The notes beneath the pieces are model-generated. The model was not told where the DNA came from. It ran no database searches and worked only from the letters and a program-made list of their open reading frames with translations. A DNA stretch of 23,848 nt from IMG/VR virus record IMGVR_UViG_3300021964_000535, positions 1 through 23,848 of that record; one strand, written 5' to 3'. Below are positions 1-8,800 of the stretch, in pieces. Numbering within the stretch: position 1 is the first letter of the stretch; the number at the start of each line of letters is the position of its first letter. This DNA is from a virus. A program made the position numbers and the translations under genes.

Positions 1-352
1 CTGCGTATTTGTGTGCCGCAATAAGAACAGTTACATCTGGGTTAAACATAGCATACCACAATAGATAACCTGCGGCTGTTGTTGACTTACCTGTCTGTCT
101 AGGTAGCATGTTAATATTAAATCTATAGTTGTGATATGAATCTACAAGTCTCTCTTGAAACTCAAATGGTGCAAATAACAATTTACCTTTTGTAGGATGT
201 TGAATATAGAAAAAATTATCCATAAAGAATTTAGCACCTGTATCTGGATTCATACAGGCTGTAAGTTCTTCAATTTGTTTTTTTGTGTATCTAGTCTTTG
301 AGTGTGCTTTTTTAACTAGTACACCGTCAAGACTTTTTCCTTGTTGTGCCAT
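1..352 (-). CDS. 17: Terminase large subunit gp17, N-terminal part (runs off left edge)
   Basis: ATPase/nuclease motor that packages DNA into the prohead. Only the first 117 codons are in the window and the frame is open to position 1. Visible are an adenine-binding-like FEFQ stretch (about residues 63-66) and a Walker A motif LPRQTGKST at residues 83-91, typical of T4-like large terminases. Walker B and the nuclease domain lie outside. From family knowledge, Walker A in T4 gp17 lies near residue 161, so this version has a much shorter N-terminal region. The start ATG at 352-350 has no Shine-Dalgarno, and a late-promoter-like box ends 5 nt upstream. Gene 380-553 lies 27 nt upstream. The call is firm from Walker A context and neighbours (gp16 four genes upstream). 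Confidence 0.88.
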   Translation of the reverse strand, partial: MAQQGKSLDGVLVKKAHSKTRYTKKQIEELTACMNPDTGAKFFMDNFFYIQHPTKGKLLFAPFEFQERLVDSYHNYRFNINMLPRQTGKSTTAAGYLLWYAMFNPDVTVLIAAHKYA

Positions 353-357
353 ACTAA

Positions 358-365
358 TATTTAGT
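358..365 (-). promoter_or_regulatory. T4-type late promoter box ACTAAATA before gp17
   Basis: On the minus strand the 8-mer ACTAAATA is followed by 5 nt (TTAGT) and then the gp17 ATG. If the box occupies -13 to -6 as in T4 late promoters, +1 is the A of the start codon. The identical 8-mer at the same spacing precedes the gene starting at 5122. Confidence 0.55.
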
Positions 366-379
366 GGAGTTTTAAGTGG

Positions 380-553
380 TTAGGCTTTTTTCTTAGCCAT
401 CTTAGTTGCAGTAGCGTACATTACTGCTTCTGCATCTTTGCCATAGCGATCTTTAAAATCGCTCTTTGCTTTCTTCATACCTTTAACGTATTTTTCCTTG
501 GTCTTTCCTTCTTTCTTAGAAAGTTTACGTTCTGTTAGTTCGTGTATACGCAT
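380..553 (-). CDS. Small basic protein, 57 aa, unknown function
   Basis: A 57-residue, strongly lysine-rich protein. It begins MRIHELTERKLSKKEGK and ends in a conserved-looking segment with RYGKD followed by VMYATATKMAKKKA. That tail resembles short tails I recall in marine phage structural proteins, but I do not know a function. Its ATG (553-551) shares one base with the stop codon of the upstream 525-aa gene (TAATG), so translation is probably coupled. It lies directly upstream of gp17. The charge and size would fit a DNA- or capsid-associated accessory protein, but that is inference only. Confidence 0.7.
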   Translation of the reverse strand: MRIHELTERKLSKKEGKTKEKYVKGMKKAKSDFKDRYGKDAEAVMYATATKMAKKKA

Positions 554-2130
554 TACGGTGCAGTTGGATAATTAGTATCATCAGTATCTATTTGTCCTGC
601 ACTATGCTTATCTAATTTACCTAGATACTCGATAATTTGATCCACATTCATTTTACTTAGATCATGCTTAACCACTTTAGGTTTGATTTGCATTGTAGCA
701 AGGTCATTGATCGGTCTTGCGGTTGCTCCTTGAACTAGTGCATTTTCAAGATCTATTTTTTCTTTTAACTTGTCGTATTCTTGTTTAGTAAACACATCAG
801 TGTTTTCGTTTATGTCGTCTTTAAACAATATCCCGCCTGGTGTTTTCTTATAACCAGTGCCGTCTGGTTTTGCTTGACTTAAAATCTTGCTAACGTTACT
901 GTTAGGATCTTCGTGTTTTTTAGCACTACGTATAACCTTGTTCATGTCATCGTCAATGCCTTTGATTACTGGTTCGATACGTTCTTTAAGTTTAGTGCCT
1001 TTACCTGCATTCTTTATTTTTTTAATAATTTTTATAAGCGTTACTCCAGGGCCTAAAAATACGCCGGCCGCCATCATGCTAAAATATATAGCAATGGCTT
1101 GTTTTTCTTCGGGAAGCATGTTTCCACGCATCCATCTACCATACCAATCTTTTTTGCCATATTCCCAGTAAAAATTCCAAGCGCCGAGTAGCGATGTACC
1201 TACACCTGCAAGTCTTAAAAATCTCCATGCCCACACACCTACATAACGTAATGCCGCCATGACATAAGGCGCTATTGCTAGTGGTCCTGCTTCGTTTATT
1301 TCTGATTGGTCAGTCTTTTTTTTTACATCTGCACTTTCGTTAACAAATGTAATGTAGTCTTGGCGTAGTGCCTCTTCAATATCCTCGAGGGGATTATCGC
1401 CTCGCATAGAAAACTTACGAGGTAGTTTTTTAATTTCTGTTTTACCGTATTGTTTTTCTAAACTGTCTACGGAATATTTTTCTTCTTCTTTTTCTTTGCC
1501 CATTGAATTAGCATAACCTTCTTCAGTTTGATCATCTTCATGGTATGCAGGATCTTTTACTCTTAGGTCTTTAGGATTTTTAGAACCATTTAAACCATTT
1601 AGCCCTGCTAGTCTTGTAATATCATTTGTGGTGCTGTAATGTTCGTCGGGTGCATTTTCATATTCTGCTTCACCTGGTTCTTCACAACCACAGTTTCCAT
1701 TGATGTTGTCATCACCTTTCATAGTCATGTCTGGTGTGTCGCCTTGTGGCATCATGTCTTGACCTACTGGTTCCATACCAGCAAGTTTCATAATTCTTTG
1801 TAGTGCAGGTAGATCATCTGGTGAGTCAGCAGTAATAGTAATTGCTTCGTTTACAGATTCTTTAACTGATTTACCGCAGTCTGGTCCGCAGTTACAATTA
1901 GGACCACAGTTACCGCCACATGCACAATCTTTATTGCAATTACATGCTTTGGCTTCGTTAGTTTTTTTCTTTTCTTTATCTTTTACGGCTTTCTTCATTG
2001 GCTCTTTTTTGTCACCGTCACCGTCAATATCGATGTAATCAGGTTTTGCTTTTTTACCTTCATCAACTTGATCATAATAACCTAAGTCTTTTAATTTTTT
2101 CATTACATCAATCATTTCACGTGTAGCCAT
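553..2130 (-). CDS. 525-aa protein with metallothionein-like Cys cluster and hydrophobic segments, unknown function
   Basis: Not recognised as a named family. Visible parts in order: an N-terminal acidic/lysine-rich region with an IDGDGDKKEP stretch (residues about 33-44); a cysteine cluster at residues 63-85 with Cys at 63, 65, 69, 71, 75, 79, 81 and 85, spaced as alternating CxC and Cx3C pairs; a segment with SPDDLPALQRIMKLAGM (about 103-119); a second CGC pair near 147-149; a disordered charged middle; two hydrophobic, possibly membrane-spanning stretches (about 280-320 and 343-370); and a polar C-terminus. A good Shine-Dalgarno (AGGGG) precedes the ATG, 2 nt after the previous stop. It sits between gp16 and gp17, so it is probably late. 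It could be a virion or ejected protein. The Cys cluster suggests binding of Zn, Cu or Cd. Confidence 0.75.
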   Translation of the reverse strand: MATREMIDVMKKLKDLGYYDQVDEGKKAKPDYIDIDGDGDKKEPMKKAVKDKEKKKTNEAKACNCNKDCACGGNCGPNCNCGPDCGKSVKESVNEAITITADSPDDLPALQRIMKLAGMEPVGQDMMPQGDTPDMTMKGDDNINGNCGCEEPGEAEYENAPDEHYSTTNDITRLAGLNGLNGSKNPKDLRVKDPAYHEDDQTEEGYANSMGKEKEEEKYSVDSLEKQYGKTEIKKLPRKFSMRGDNPLEDIEEALRQDYITFVNESADVKKKTDQSEINEAGPLAIAPYVMAALRYVGVWAWRFLRLAGVGTSLLGAWNFYWEYGKKDWYGRWMRGNMLPEEKQAIAIYFSMMAAGVFLGPGVTLIKIIKKIKNAGKGTKLKERIEPVIKGIDDDMNKVIRSAKKHEDPNSNVSKILSQAKPDGTGYKKTPGGILFKDDINENTDVFTKQEYDKLKEKIDLENALVQGATARPINDLATMQIKPKVVKHDLSKMNVDQIIEYLGKLDKHSAGQIDTDDTNYPTAP

Positions 2131-2132
2131 AA

Positions 2133-2630
2133 TTATTCCCCTGCTTGTCTATCTTTTGCTTCTTTAGCAAGACTTTGCAAAAATGTTTCTTTACCTTTTT
2201 CTGTAACAACTAAGTCGTCTTTGTTAACATCTGGACCATCGTATTTGTATTCACCGTCCATAAGTTTTGATTCATATGTAGTATCTTCAGACTCTTTTTG
2301 ATATTCTTCATATGGCTCACCTGGTGCACGTACTCTAATATTTTCTACGCTTACGTTTGTAAAGTTTGCAATGTAGTGTCTTAATTGATCCTGTGTAGTT
2401 GGATAATTTAGAGTAGTTTCAAACACAGTTACTTCTGTATGAGTCATTTGTGGAAAGTCTAATGGTACACTCTGAATAGGAGTTTTCTTACCTGCTGTAA
2501 GATTTGTGATTTCATATTTTTTCAAAGCAGTTTCCATCTTATCCTCAAAGCCTTCAGGTAGTTCGCCCGCTACTTTAATGATAAAATCGTATTGTTTACT
2601 CGCTTCTGATAGATACTTTTTAAAATCCAT
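2133..2630 (-). CDS. Conserved hypothetical protein, 165 aa
   Basis: Starts MDFKKYLSEASKQYDF and contains IQSVPLDFPQ, LNYPTTQDQLRHYI and VRAPGEPYEEYQ stretches. I recall similar proteins next to terminase genes in marine T4-like phages, but no function is known to me. The first half reads as an alternating beta/alpha soluble domain and the C-terminus is charged. The ATG has a strong Shine-Dalgarno (AGGAG, 7 nt spacing) and a GATAAATA late box further upstream overlapping the end of gp16, so this gene can begin its own late transcript covering the genes down to gp17. Confidence 0.75.
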   Translation of the reverse strand: MDFKKYLSEASKQYDFIIKVAGELPEGFEDKMETALKKYEITNLTAGKKTPIQSVPLDFPQMTHTEVTVFETTLNYPTTQDQLRHYIANFTNVSVENIRVRAPGEPYEEYQKESEDTTYESKLMDGEYKYDGPDVNKDDLVVTEKGKETFLQSLAKEAKDRQAGE

Positions 2631-2651
2631 GGTTACTCCTAATATGTATAG

Positions 2652-3146
2652 TTATTTATCTTCTTGCTTGTTTAAAATTTCTTGAATGAGCGAGTTACGA
2701 TCAATGATTACGCCCTCACTATCCACTGTATTTGCAGTATCACCTGCTTTTTGATCTATTTGTTGCTTTTTAAGTTGTAATTCAACCATTTTTAACTTCT
2801 TATCAAGTTTAGCACTCTTAGCATCAATAGCATTTTTAAGACTGCCTACAGCAACTTCAAAAACACGGCCTGCATAGCGGCTTTCTACATTCATACCCAA
2901 ATCCATTAGATCTTCGTATGTTGCTTTTGCTTTATCTGCAAGTTCGTCTAACTCTTTATCTGCTAATTCTCCAAGTCCTTTTACCATAGGCAGTGCCGCT
3001 GATATTTTATCAAACTCAGCAATGGTTCTTTCCATCTGCTTGACTTGTTTTGGAGTATCAACTACTTCTTGTTTTGGTTCTTCTACTTGCTCCATAGTTT
3101 CTTTAACTTCTGGAAGATCAAGTAATTCTTCTAATTTCTTCGTCAT
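2652..3146 (-). CDS. 16: Terminase small subunit gp16
   Basis: Regulatory subunit of the packaging motor; recognises concatemeric DNA and stimulates gp17. The 164-aa length matches T4 gp16 (164 aa). The protein has an acidic N-terminus, a helical middle (LMDLGMNVESRYAGRVFEVA, about residues 81-100) and a long lysine-rich coiled-coil-like helix (KLDKKLKMVELQLKKQQ, about 114-130), the pattern I associate with marine T4-like gp16. There is no catalytic motif to check. It follows gp4 by 8 nt. The start has only a distant AAGGGA. A degenerate late box GATAAGTA ends exactly 5 nt upstream of ATG. Unlike T4, three genes separate it from gp17. Confidence 0.78.
   Translation of the reverse strand: MTKKLEELLDLPEVKETMEQVEEPKQEVVDTPKQVKQMERTIAEFDKISAALPMVKGLGELADKELDELADKAKATYEDLMDLGMNVESRYAGRVFEVAVGSLKNAIDAKSAKLDKKLKMVELQLKKQQIDQKAGDTANTVDSEGVIIDRNSLIQEILNKQEDK
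2653..2660 (-). promoter_or_regulatory. Late promoter box GATAAATA upstream of the 165-aa gene
   Basis: The minus-strand GATAAATA overlaps the last codons and stop of gp16. Predicted +1 is near 2647, giving a leader of about 17 nt that contains AGGAGT before the ATG at 2630. This is the ordinary leadered arrangement, in contrast to the gp17 promoter. Confidence 0.6.
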
Positions 3147-3151
3147 AATAG

Positions 3152-3159
3152 TACTTATC
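3152..3159 (-). promoter_or_regulatory. Degenerate late box GATAAGTA before gp16
   Basis: GATAAGTA then CTATT then ATG: one core base differs from the usual ATAAATA, but the 5-nt spacing is the same as in four other genes here and CTATT matches the T4 downstream consensus. It lies over the end of gp4. Weak call. Confidence 0.3.
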
Positions 3160-3592
3160 TTTTCCCTTGATGGAACAAATCTTTTTCTGTTACAATTCTA
3201 AAAAATATGCCATGCTGTTTAGCATAAGCATTTGCCGCTTCCCATTTTGCTTTGTTTTTTATAAACTGTGCTTGATTATATGTGTTCTTACCAACATTTT
3301 CTCTTACAGTTTGATTTTGGGGTTTGATTTCAATTATTTCTGCTTTTGTTTTTCCTTTTTTATTACTGTACACAATAAAAAAGTCTGGAACATAAATTGT
3401 ATATTTTCCTGTAAGCGGATCTCTATAAGGAATTTTAATTGACTCACTGGCCCATTTAGCAATAGCAGGATGTTCATCGCACAATTTCATAAAGTGCCAT
3501 TCCCAACTACTTCTATACATAGGTGTTTTTGTTCCTATATATTTGTCTGGATTTTTAAGATCGTATCTGCCTTGGGCAAACTTCATAGCCAT
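3155..3592 (-). CDS. 4: Head completion protein gp4 (TnsA/PD-(D/E)xK-like)
   Basis: T4 gp4-like head completion protein, needed to finish DNA-filled heads before tail joining. The 145-aa protein shows the family pattern NPDKYIG (14-20), SSWEW (28-32), WASESIKIPY (47-56), VPDFFI (68-73) and EIKP (88-91). E31, D70, E88 and K90 fit a TnsA-like PD-(D/E)xK nuclease site, which is known for this family to relate it to TnsA. ATG at 3592 lies 2 nt after the previous stop. A second ATG two codons in could also serve. Context (gp16 and gp54-like on either side) agrees with a head/tail assembly role. Confidence 0.85.
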   Translation of the reverse strand: MAMKFAQGRYDLKNPDKYIGTKTPMYRSSWEWHFMKLCDEHPAIAKWASESIKIPYRDPLTGKYTIYVPDFFIVYSNKKGKTKAEIIEIKPQNQTVRENVGKNTYNQAQFIKNKAKWEAANAYAKQHGIFFRIVTEKDLFHQGKR

Positions 3593-3594
3593 GT

Positions 3595-3975
3595 TTATGC
3601 CCCATCGATGATATTTCTTTTAGCACTGTTGTCAACTTTTTCTTTTGCTGTTCCTAACGTGCTTGACTTTGGCCTATTGATATTTAAAATTTCTCCAAGC
3701 GTATCTGTTAATTGCATATTTGAAGTTTGTCTAAGTTCTTCATAAATTGTCATTGGATCTATTTCATCAATATTACACTGCTTTAAAATAATATTAGTTG
3801 ATTGTTTTGCAGTTTCAGGAGCCATACCTTTTCTTGTTAATAGATCAACAAACGCAGTTACATCACTAGATTTTAAATTAATTTCTTGTTTATTAAAACT
3901 ATTAAAAAAATCTAGCGTTTGATCAGCACTATTATTTGCTGATTCACCTACTGTTGTGTATACATTTGTACTCAC
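3595..3975 (-). CDS. Small probable baseplate/virion-assembly protein, 126 aa
   Basis: Not firmly recognised. The start is GTG at 3975-3973, chosen because AGGAG lies 7 nt upstream and the N-terminus MSTNVYTTVG is in frame. It has a DFFNSFN motif near residues 23-29, a helical middle and a C-terminal tail with NINRPKSSTLG and RNII. I recall tails of this type in small baseplate-associated proteins of marine T4-like phages, so a baseplate or hub-assembly role is possible. This is inference. It sits between the gp54-like gene and gp4 with 10 and 2 nt gaps, in one transcript. Confidence 0.65.
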   Translation of the reverse strand: MSTNVYTTVGESANNSADQTLDFFNSFNKQEINLKSSDVTAFVDLLTRKGMAPETAKQSTNIILKQCNIDEIDPMTIYEELRQTSNMQLTDTLGEILNINRPKSSTLGTAKEKVDNSAKRNIIDGA

Positions 3976-3985
3976 TCTTTAACTC

Positions 3986-5122
3986 CTAATTAACACTTTG
4001 TTGATTTTCATCGCCGGCGTTTCCAGCACCTTGTTGATTGTTTTCTAATTGACCAGATGCAGTTCCTGAAGGATTACCGGCTTCTGCTTTAGTACGTTTC
4101 GCCGCATCAAACTTGTCAGCACCTTTTTGATCAATTGTTTGTCTAGCACTTCTTATTAAACTTTGTTCTGTAATGCCTTGAATTTCGTTTCGTACACCTT
4201 CTTTGGTTAACTGTTTTGCATTATCAATTGTGTTCTTGGCTTTAATTGCAGTACCAATAAATGCAAACGGATTTGCAAAAGCATCACCACTTGCAACATC
4301 TCCGAATACATCTAAGCCGCCAGCAAGTACACCATTTGCTCCAAAGAATCCTGCTGTTCCTCCACCCATTACACTTAACGGTGAAGGAGTTCTATCGTAG
4401 TGCAGTGTTGCAAAACCTGTAGGATTATCAGTAGTAACTCTACCTGTTGCGTATTTTACACCTTCATAAATTACAGTCATTTGATTTTCTCTTGGAGCAC
4501 TATCTCCTGCACTCATTGATGGAGGATCCCAACTTTGTATCATAGGATTGATTAGTGTAAATTCAAAAAATCTATGACGTGCTAATTGATATATACTGAC
4601 ACCTTCATTTTGAAAGAAGTTTTTATTTCTATCACTGTTTAAACCAAATTTTACATATTGTTCTGATCCTTGATAAGGAGTTTGCTTATAAAGTTCTTGC
4701 CAATATAAACTATCGTTATAGTTTGCTTTAAAATACTGTTGCCAGAATGCGTTGGTTAGTCCGTCATTGTCATCATGAAAATTAATTGTAACAGGTGCGT
4801 ATGTTACTGCTGTTTGGTAATTTGTTTTTTTACCGTATTGATTTTTTGTATCCGTTTGTACTTGTATTCCGGGTAATTTTACGTCTTTAACTAGCATACC
4901 ACATTCAATTTGTGGACTTGCTCTGTTAAAAGTACCATCTGGTGATCGTAACGCAACATTATTAATATTAAATGTTACATGATATAAAAATCCAACCTTA
5001 GGTGCAAGACGCATATAGTCATCAGTAAATAAACGAGCCGCGTGTTGATAATCACGCATGTCGCCTTCACTTCCGAATATACCGTTGAATACGTTTCCTA
5101 AAAACTTTGTTAACTTGGCCAT
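3986..5122 (-). CDS. Baseplate-tail tube junction protein, gp54/gp48-like
   Basis: A 378-aa protein whose central part reads as a tail-tube-fold protein: paired beta stretches with VKDVKLPGIQVQTDTKNQYG (about 79-98), VTINFHDDNDG (about 111-121) and a late strand VIYEGVKYATGRV. After these comes a Gly/Ala-rich segment (about 250-285) and a polar helical tail with TASGQLENNQQG. T4 gp54 (320 aa) and gp48 (364 aa) share this layout of tube domain plus C-terminal extension, and the gene directly follows gp19. I cannot separate gp54 from gp48. No Shine-Dalgarno; a late box ends 5 nt before ATG, right after a terminator. Confidence 0.62.
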   Translation of the reverse strand: MAKLTKFLGNVFNGIFGSEGDMRDYQHAARLFTDDYMRLAPKVGFLYHVTFNINNVALRSPDGTFNRASPQIECGMLVKDVKLPGIQVQTDTKNQYGKKTNYQTAVTYAPVTINFHDDNDGLTNAFWQQYFKANYNDSLYWQELYKQTPYQGSEQYVKFGLNSDRNKNFFQNEGVSIYQLARHRFFEFTLINPMIQSWDPPSMSAGDSAPRENQMTVIYEGVKYATGRVTTDNPTGFATLHYDRTPSPLSVMGGGTAGFFGANGVLAGGLDVFGDVASGDAFANPFAFIGTAIKAKNTIDNAKQLTKEGVRNEIQGITEQSLIRSARQTIDQKGADKFDAAKRTKAEAGNPSGTASGQLENNQQGAGNAGDENQQSVN

Positions 5123-5127
5123 ACTAT

Positions 5128-5135
5128 TATTTAGT
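5128..5135 (-). promoter_or_regulatory. Late promoter box ACTAAATA before the gp54-like gene
   Basis: Minus-strand ACTAAATA, 5 nt (ATAGT), then ATG at 5122. Predicted +1 coincides with the start codon. The box begins only a few bases after the T-tract of the terminator that closes the gp19 unit. Confidence 0.6.
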
Positions 5136-5138
5136 CGT

Positions 5139-5173
5139 AAAAAAAGGCCGGAGATTTTTACGTCTCCGACCTT
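5139..5173 (-). terminator. Rho-independent terminator after gp19
   Basis: On the minus strand an 11-bp stem with one mismatch (AAGGTCGGAGA at 5173-5163 pairing with TCTCCGGCCTT at 5154-5144), an 8-nt loop and a following run of T (complement of the A run 5139-5145). It lies 18 nt after the gp19 stop codon and is the clearest terminator in the window. Confidence 0.85.
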
Positions 5174-5191
5174 AAATTTTAAAAGTTTTTA

Positions 5192-5818
5192 TTAACCTGT
5201 TGCTAACGTTCTAATTGTTCTGCCAACTGCGCCGCCTAAGCCACTTGGTTGACCTGCACCATTAGTTTGAATAGCATTATCATATTGGATTTGCAGTTGA
5301 ATATCAACTGGATTTGAATCACTGTATGATAACTGGTTGTAGTTAATATCTTGAACAAAGCAACCTACTAACTCAAAAGTTTCAAGTACGCTAGGAGCAT
5401 TAGCGCCATTACCACCATCAAGTATTTCGATTCTACCTTTGAACTTGTAATCAACACCAGATGCCGCACTTGACTGTTCGAAGAAGTCAAACTGCTTCTG
5501 AAGTTGCTCACCGCACAGTTTGTTAACTGAGTTGTTCACGTCATCTCTTAGAGTGATTGTGATTGGTTGCCATGTATGTTTACCTGCATAGTAAACTTTT
5601 GAGTTGTAAACATCAATTGCTACAGATTCAAAGTTTACATTAGGTCTCGTTACATCGATAACCTGCTTTGTTAATTCTACACTTGGACTTCCAGCACCAA
5701 AATTTTCAAGTGATACTCTAAAGCGATACTTTAGTTTTGGCATCAACAAACCTTGGGTGGATGCTGACTGATCACTTGCTAATGGAACTGTAAATCTACT
5801 TAAACTTGAAATTGCCAT
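5192..5818 (-). CDS. 19: Major tail tube protein gp19
   Basis: Forms the inner tube through which DNA passes. The 208-aa protein has the marine T4-like gp19 signature: KYRFRVSLENFG (about 30-41), VNFESVAIDVYNSKVYYAGKH (starting near 61), WQPITITLRDD (about 83-93) and LQIQYDNAIQ near the end. T4 gp19 is 163 aa, so this one carries extra N- and C-terminal residues. ATG is preceded by AGGAG at good spacing and a GATAAATA late box. It follows gp18 by 34 nt and is closed by a strong terminator, so gp18-gp19 form one unit with an extra internal promoter for the highly needed tube protein. Confidence 0.9.
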   Translation of the reverse strand: MAISSLSRFTVPLASDQSASTQGLLMPKLKYRFRVSLENFGAGSPSVELTKQVIDVTRPNVNFESVAIDVYNSKVYYAGKHTWQPITITLRDDVNNSVNKLCGEQLQKQFDFFEQSSAASGVDYKFKGRIEILDGGNGANAPSVLETFELVGCFVQDINYNQLSYSDSNPVDIQLQIQYDNAIQTNGAGQPSGLGGAVGRTIRTLATG

Positions 5819-5840
5819 TATCTTGCTCCTTTTACAGTTT

Positions 5841-5848
5841 TATTTATC
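5841..5848 (-). promoter_or_regulatory. Late promoter box GATAAATA before gp19
   Basis: Lies in the 34-nt gp18-gp19 gap. Predicted +1 near 5835 gives a leader of about 17 nt holding AAAGGAG, well spaced from the gp19 ATG. Confidence 0.7.
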
Positions 5849-5852
5849 TTCA

Positions 5853-8800
5853 TTATTGAGCCCCCAAAGTTGCTATTTCGCCTGTGTTCTTTAAGCGTAA
5901 TGGTATGTAGATAAATTCAACAGCCTTGACAGGTTCAATAGCAATGTCTAAGTAAAGTTCATTTCTATCAATTCTGCTTGGTGTGTTGTTAGTTTCATCA
6001 CATACAACTAGGAAGTCGTATAGTGCTCTTTGACCTACTAACTCAAGCAATAAACTTTCTGCCGCTTGTTTGATCTCGTCACGTGTAATCTTATCGTTTG
6101 GTTCAAACAAGAACGGTTTAGCAAGTAGATTTAATTGACGTCTTAGGTACGCTGTTAAACGTGCCACGTTAATTCGATCTAATGCACTTGCGTTTCTTGC
6201 TCTTGTAACTTGTCCAAAGTTAACCAATCCACTTCCAGTAATGAATGTGATTGGGTTAATCTTAGCACTTTGCATTGTATCTCTTGTACCGTCATTTAAT
6301 GATACTGGTGTAAATTCACCTTCATTGTTGATATAACCAACACTTGAAGCATTGCTAATACCACCACGTCTTGTACCTGCTGGTGCAAACCATGGGAACG
6401 ATACTTGATCGCTCAGTGCAATAGTTTTAAGCATCATGTGACTTGGTGGAACAACAATGTTGTTACCAGTTAAGTCTGTTGTAAATCCTGATGGATAAAA
6501 TGTTGCCATGTATTCATCGTATGTTACAAATCCATCTTCACCATCTGCTAGTGCATTACCTGTGTTGTTACCATAATTTTGTAACGTAGTTGCACTTGCT
6601 GATAATCTAAATGGAGTATCTGCTACAACAAAGCCAGTAATTCCTCTGTCAATGTTTAGATTTACAAGGTTACTTGTTAGTTCTGGATAACCAGGAGCCG
6701 CTAACAATGTGTATGCTCTTGTTTCTTCATCTCTTAGATCGTCGTTGGTATCAATTTGTGATTTTAGTGCCGCAACAACTGTTTTACGTTGTGCTTTACG
6801 ACCAAACAATCCTGAACCATCTTCAGCAGTTGTATTCCAACCTACCCATCTATTAACTTTGTAAGAAGCCATTGACTCTTCAGATCCGCCATTGTAAACA
6901 GCGCCGTTACCTTCAAATCTCTTGTTCTTACCTGAGTTTTCGTTAATATCAATATGTGTAGTTCTAAAGATTTTAACATTGTTTCCTGAACGTCTAGTGT
7001 TCCATAACAACATACCTCTTGGGTATAGTGACGGATCTGGAGCATCTGGATCTAAGTAATCACTTACAAGCATTTTTTCAATAAGTGCTTTAGTGTCACC
7101 AGTTACACCTGTTTCACCATAACGTGCATCAGCAAATAAGATACCATCTTCTGAAGTTTGGTCTGTTACATCAACAGCCGCCCATTCTAGATTTAAGCCA
7201 TCATATTTGTAAACCTTTTGTCCATAAGTTTCAGTGTTGCCTGAGTCAATCCAAAGATCACCGTTTACTAGTGAAGTTCCGTCTGACTGTTGTGTAGGCT
7301 CAGTTGCTGAAACAATAGGTCCTTTAGGATCAGCATCACTGTATACTTTGTTATAGCCTCTCCATGTAGTACCGTCGTGTACCATAATATCTACGTCATC
7401 AAGTGTAGTATTATACCATAGTGTTCCGTCTGCTGGATCACTTGTAGGTGCACCTGCTTTTGCTTCATAACTCAATGGCTTCCAGTTAGAAATAACTAGG
7501 TCTTCACTTGCTTGGCTACCAGCGGCATAAACGTTGTCAACTGAACTTGTGAAGCCTGCTGTTGCTAATGGAGTACCATTTCCATCTGTTAATCTAATTT
7601 CACCGCCGATTGTGTGACTAATTTTAACATTTCCGTTTGCAGTAACTTCTGCAACTACGTTTGTTAATCCTGCGTCACTGATTGCTTCAACTAGTGCATC
7701 TGCATCAGTACCTGTGAAACTTACACTTGCACTTGTAAATGCTGTTGCAGTTTTAGTTGTTTCAGCGATTGTAAATGTTTTTGTACCAGCACTAATAGTT
7801 GGATTAGAAACACTACCAGTTGCACTTGTAGGACTTGGAATTAGTCTTCTGTACAATTTGAAGTCTGCAATTTGTTTTGAATCTTCAGTTGTGTTTGCTA
7901 AAGCAAATAATGTTCCAGTTGGAATATTTTGTCCGCCTTCTGAATCAAGTGTTTTAATTGCTTCTGCCGCACTGTTGTAAATTGGTGTCCCAACAGTTGA
8001 CCATAAGCCTGTACCTGTGCTGTACAACTTAACTTTTAAACTTGCACCTAAGTTAGGTGTAGTAGTTTTCATGTAAACAGAACCAGTAGGTCTTAAACCA
8101 CTGTAACCTGTTCCACCAACCTCAACTCTGTCAGTTGCTCTCCATAATGGAACTGAACTGTGTGCTGAAATTTGTAATTCTGGTGAATGGAAATATCCTG
8201 CTGTAATACCCAAGTCAGTTAAAATTTGTCCTGAACCTTCTTCAATTAAAATAGCACCGTCAGTAGTTGTACCGTCTGTGCTTGAAGTTCCGTCTGAGTA
8301 GATTTTAACTCTATCATTAGCATCCAGTTTAGCACCAACACCTGGAATAGCCGCATCGTTAATTGCTTGTACAAATGTTGTTGGTGTTGAACCTGAATTG
8401 TTAACTTGTGTATTGTTAATAATAACGTTTGTGCTTCCTAACACACTTGGTGTTAGTGTAGCAGTAATTGTTGGCCAACTTGTTTTCCAAGTAGTTGATG
8501 TCCAAGTAGTTGATGTAGCAAAACCAACAGCATCAAATGCTGACTCGTCGTATGAACCAACTTGTACCCAAACGTTATCTTCGTTTTTATACCAAACTTT
8601 GTTTTGTGTGTTCCAAGTAACAACAGCATAGTCGCCTTTTGCGCCAACGCTTCCTTTGATACCTGTATACGTTGCACCACTTACTCCTGTAAGATCTGAT
8701 GATGCACTGATAACAGTTGGTGTTTTATTTGTAAATGTTTGTGTAGAACCATTCCACTGGAATAATCCATATAAAGAATCGTCAGTGTCGAACCAGTAAG

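Noticed and set aside
887-1171. Plus-strand frames opposite the 525-aa gene and similar frames opposite gp4, gp54-like, gp18, gp15, HldD and the 1940-aa gene
   Set aside because: They are antisense or alternate-frame shadows with no Shine-Dalgarno, no promoter and repetitive or biased composition.
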